From positions 1 to 62,024 of the forward strand of contig CADCVH010000115.1 of the NCBI GenBank assembly GCA_902806085.1: a DNA stretch of 62,024 nucleotides. The letters are read 5' to 3'. Source of the stretch: an uncultured Rubrobacteraceae bacterium. GTDB taxonomy: Bacteria > Actinomycetota > Rubrobacteria > Rubrobacterales > Rubrobacteraceae. The translations under genes and the position numbers were made by a program. The notes under the pieces were generated by a model. That model was not told the DNA's origin. It did no database searches and was given only the letters and a program-made list of their open reading frames with translations. How positions within the stretch are numbered: position 1 is the stretch's first letter; each line of letters begins with the position of its first letter. Shown here in pieces: positions 61,057 to 62,024 of this stretch.

Positions 61057-61374
61057 GTGGACAGCAAGAGTCTAGCCCACGAAGGGCGTTCCCGTTTCGT
61101 CGGTCCCGAGTTCTGCCAAGAGCTTTCCGAGCTTACCGGTATCGAACTCGGCGTCCTCAATTCCGCCTTCGCCGGCGAGCGCGTGAACGCGGCCCTCGAC
61201 GCAGTGAAGACGGTCGTCGCCGAGAACCTCGATAAGGGCCCAGAAGACTGGACGGAGATCCTCCGGGAGCGCGCCAAGGCCGAAGGGCTCGGCCAGTACC
61301 GGCCCGGCTACTGGGACGGCTACGAGCTCACCTGGGAGCACAACGAGCACCTGAGGAGGATCGGGCGGCTCTAG
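61057..61374 (+). CDS. uncharacterised element protein, 105 aa
   Basis: GTG with TTGGAGGTCACT upstream. Soluble, acidic: FVGPEFCQELSELTGIELGV, LNSAFAGERVNAALDAVKTV and YRPGYWDGYELTWEHNEHLR. No family recognised. First gene rightward from the repressor, under the promoter at 60947-60976. Confidence 0.65.
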   Translation: MDSKSLAHEGRSRFVGPEFCQELSELTGIELGVLNSAFAGERVNAALDAVKTVVAENLDKGPEDWTEILRERAKAEGLGQYRPGYWDGYELTWEHNEHLRRIGRL

Positions 61375-61468
61375 GGCCGCCGGTACTGTTAGCCGATGAA
61401 CAGGCAGAGAGGCCCGCCTGTACGGGCGCTTGGACGATTCAAACGACGACAACAAAGAGGAGAGAAGA

Positions 61469-61846
61469 GTGCTTATCGAGCTGTGGAGAAAAGAGACGGT
61501 GGAACAGTACTCCGTCACGCCGTGCGTGATTTGCGGCAACGACTTCGAGCTGGGCAGCGTGTTCCCGATGGTCTACGGCGACCGCGGTCAGGAGCTTGGG
61601 GAGATGTGCCCGGTGTGTCTGGATTACCTCGACCGGCGCAGGGCGGACGTTGACGATCCGACGCTCGGCAATTGGCCGGCGCGGAACTGGCCCACGCTGA
61701 AGGACCTCGAGGAGGCTCGACGGCGTTTCCCAGAGCCCATGTTCGAGACTAGCGACGACATGTGCGCGTTCGCCGTGGACTTCGAGGCGGACGAGAGGCT
61801 CACTAGGGAGACCATCCTCTGGCCCATGGAGCGGGAGAAGGTCTAG
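61469..61846 (+). CDS. uncharacterised element protein with C-x2-C zinc-ribbon motifs
   Basis: 125 residues. VTPCVICGNDFELGSVFPMV and GEMCPVCLDYLDRRRADVDD give a likely Cys4 zinc site at about residues 18-52. The C-terminal half has DLEEARRRFPEPMFE and FAVDFEADERLTRE. Family not recognised. GTG 61469 has GAGGAGAGAAGA; TTG 61430 is an alternative. Confidence 0.65.
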   Translation: MLIELWRKETVEQYSVTPCVICGNDFELGSVFPMVYGDRGQELGEMCPVCLDYLDRRRADVDDPTLGNWPARNWPTLKDLEEARRRFPEPMFETSDDMCAFAVDFEADERLTRETILWPMEREKV

Positions 61847-61867
61847 CTCTCAGCTATCAGTAACACC

Positions 61868-61904
61868 CGGGCCGGGGTATCCTTCGGGGTGTCCCGGCCC
61901 CGGA
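61868..61904 (+). terminator. GC-rich hairpin, possible terminator
   Basis: CCGGGCCGGG pairs with CCCGGCCCCGG (one bulge) with a small inner loop, followed by CGTTTGTGTG. A weak terminator candidate after the gene ending at 61846. Confidence 0.5.
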
Positions 61905-61973
61905 CGTTTGTGTGGCGGTCGAGTATGGGTAGAAGGCGGGTGCAGACACACGAACCTAACGGAGGGACAAAAG

Positions 61974-62024
61974 ATGTCCGAACAGTCTAGGCAGCCCAAG
62001 GACAAGAACTACAACCTCATCGCC
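61974..62024 (+). CDS. start of a further element gene (cut by window edge)
   Basis: ATG with ACGGAGGGACAAAAG before it. Only 17 codons (MSEQSRQPKDKNYNLIA) are visible. The polar start and context fit a mobile-element gene; no family is assigned. Confidence 0.6.
   Translation, partial: MSEQSRQPKDKNYNLIA

Larger units (their letters stand above)
58976..62024. mobile_element. left end of an integrative element (serine recombinase type) inserted in mutL
   Basis: From the mutL junction (about 58976-58990) to at least the window edge: recombinase at the border, a Cro/CI-like XRE repressor next to it, then rightward genes of unknown function. Codon use is less GC-extreme than the host. The right border is not in the window, so size and att repeats cannot be given. 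Confidence 0.75.

Noticed and set aside
1-62024. CRISPR arrays, tRNA or rRNA genes
   Set aside because: No regularly spaced repeat-spacer pattern, no GGTTCGAAT-type T-arm with matching acceptor stem, and no rRNA-like conserved stretch was recognised by eye.

Overview
The window is about 62 kb of high-GC, gene-dense bacterial chromosome. Codon use, GTG/TTG starts with GGAGG-type ribosome sites, a ClpC with a UVR segment, and many Tat-exported and membrane glycan proteins point to an actinobacterium. The mix (PRC/BON protein, PhoX, multi-PAS kinases, sulfatases) is reminiscent of Rubrobacter, but that genus assignment is inference from gene content, not a database match.

Layout. (1) 0-9.2 kb: small regulatory and detoxification units. 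A MarR - RND exporter - thioredoxin-fold operon is divergent from an alpha/beta hydrolase. A cupin, a flavin/F420-type PPOX enzyme divergent from a TetR regulator with twin palindromic operators, a hotdog thioesterase and a GNAT enzyme follow. (2) 9.2-31.4 kb: a large cell-envelope glycan region. It holds three related ~700-residue polytopic proteins, a DUF2723 and a PIG-V-like membrane glycosyltransferase, a Wzx-like flippase, two nucleotide-sugar epimerases (one a convincing UDP-sulfoquinovose synthase translationally coupled to a DUF2304-GT2 glycosyltransferase), two sulfatase-superfamily enzymes, and small coiled-coil and membrane proteins. (3) 31.4-35.6 kb: a Tat-exported PhoX phosphatase, a hypothetical protein and a DMT transporter. 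(4) 35.6-45.2 kb: a signalling cluster. It contains a CHASE histidine kinase overlapping a REC-9xPAS-GAF-kinase of about 1650 residues, a NarL-type response regulator, two degenerate receiver-like paralogues, and a DUF4118-PAS gene fused by deletion to a CopD remnant. (5) 45.2-51 kb: a VapBC-like module with a frameshifted toxin, clpC, a PRC/BON protein and a ferritin-like protein. (6) 51-58.9 kb: an adenylation-carrier-reductase enzyme, an Nramp-related transporter, a GGT-QueT-QueF operon and a small membrane protein. (7) 58.9 kb to the right edge: the left end of an integrative element whose large serine recombinase is joined to the last ~28 codons of mutL. The insertion splits the host mismatch-repair gene.

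Four themes deserve attention. First, the serine-recombinase element sits in the 3' end of mutL. Second, roughly helically phased TTAAAC-like repeats lie upstream of phoX, between the UDP-sulfoquinovose synthase and DUF2723 genes, upstream of one polytopic protein, and near the adenylation-reductase gene; together they suggest a Pho-like regulon tying phosphate status to sulfo-glycan or sulfolipid metabolism. Third, a dispersed 15-bp-period repeat overlaps stop codons. Fourth, several genes are decayed or lack a key residue.

Start codons were often moved inward to match visible ribosome sites; these choices are noted. No tRNA, rRNA or CRISPR array was recognised.
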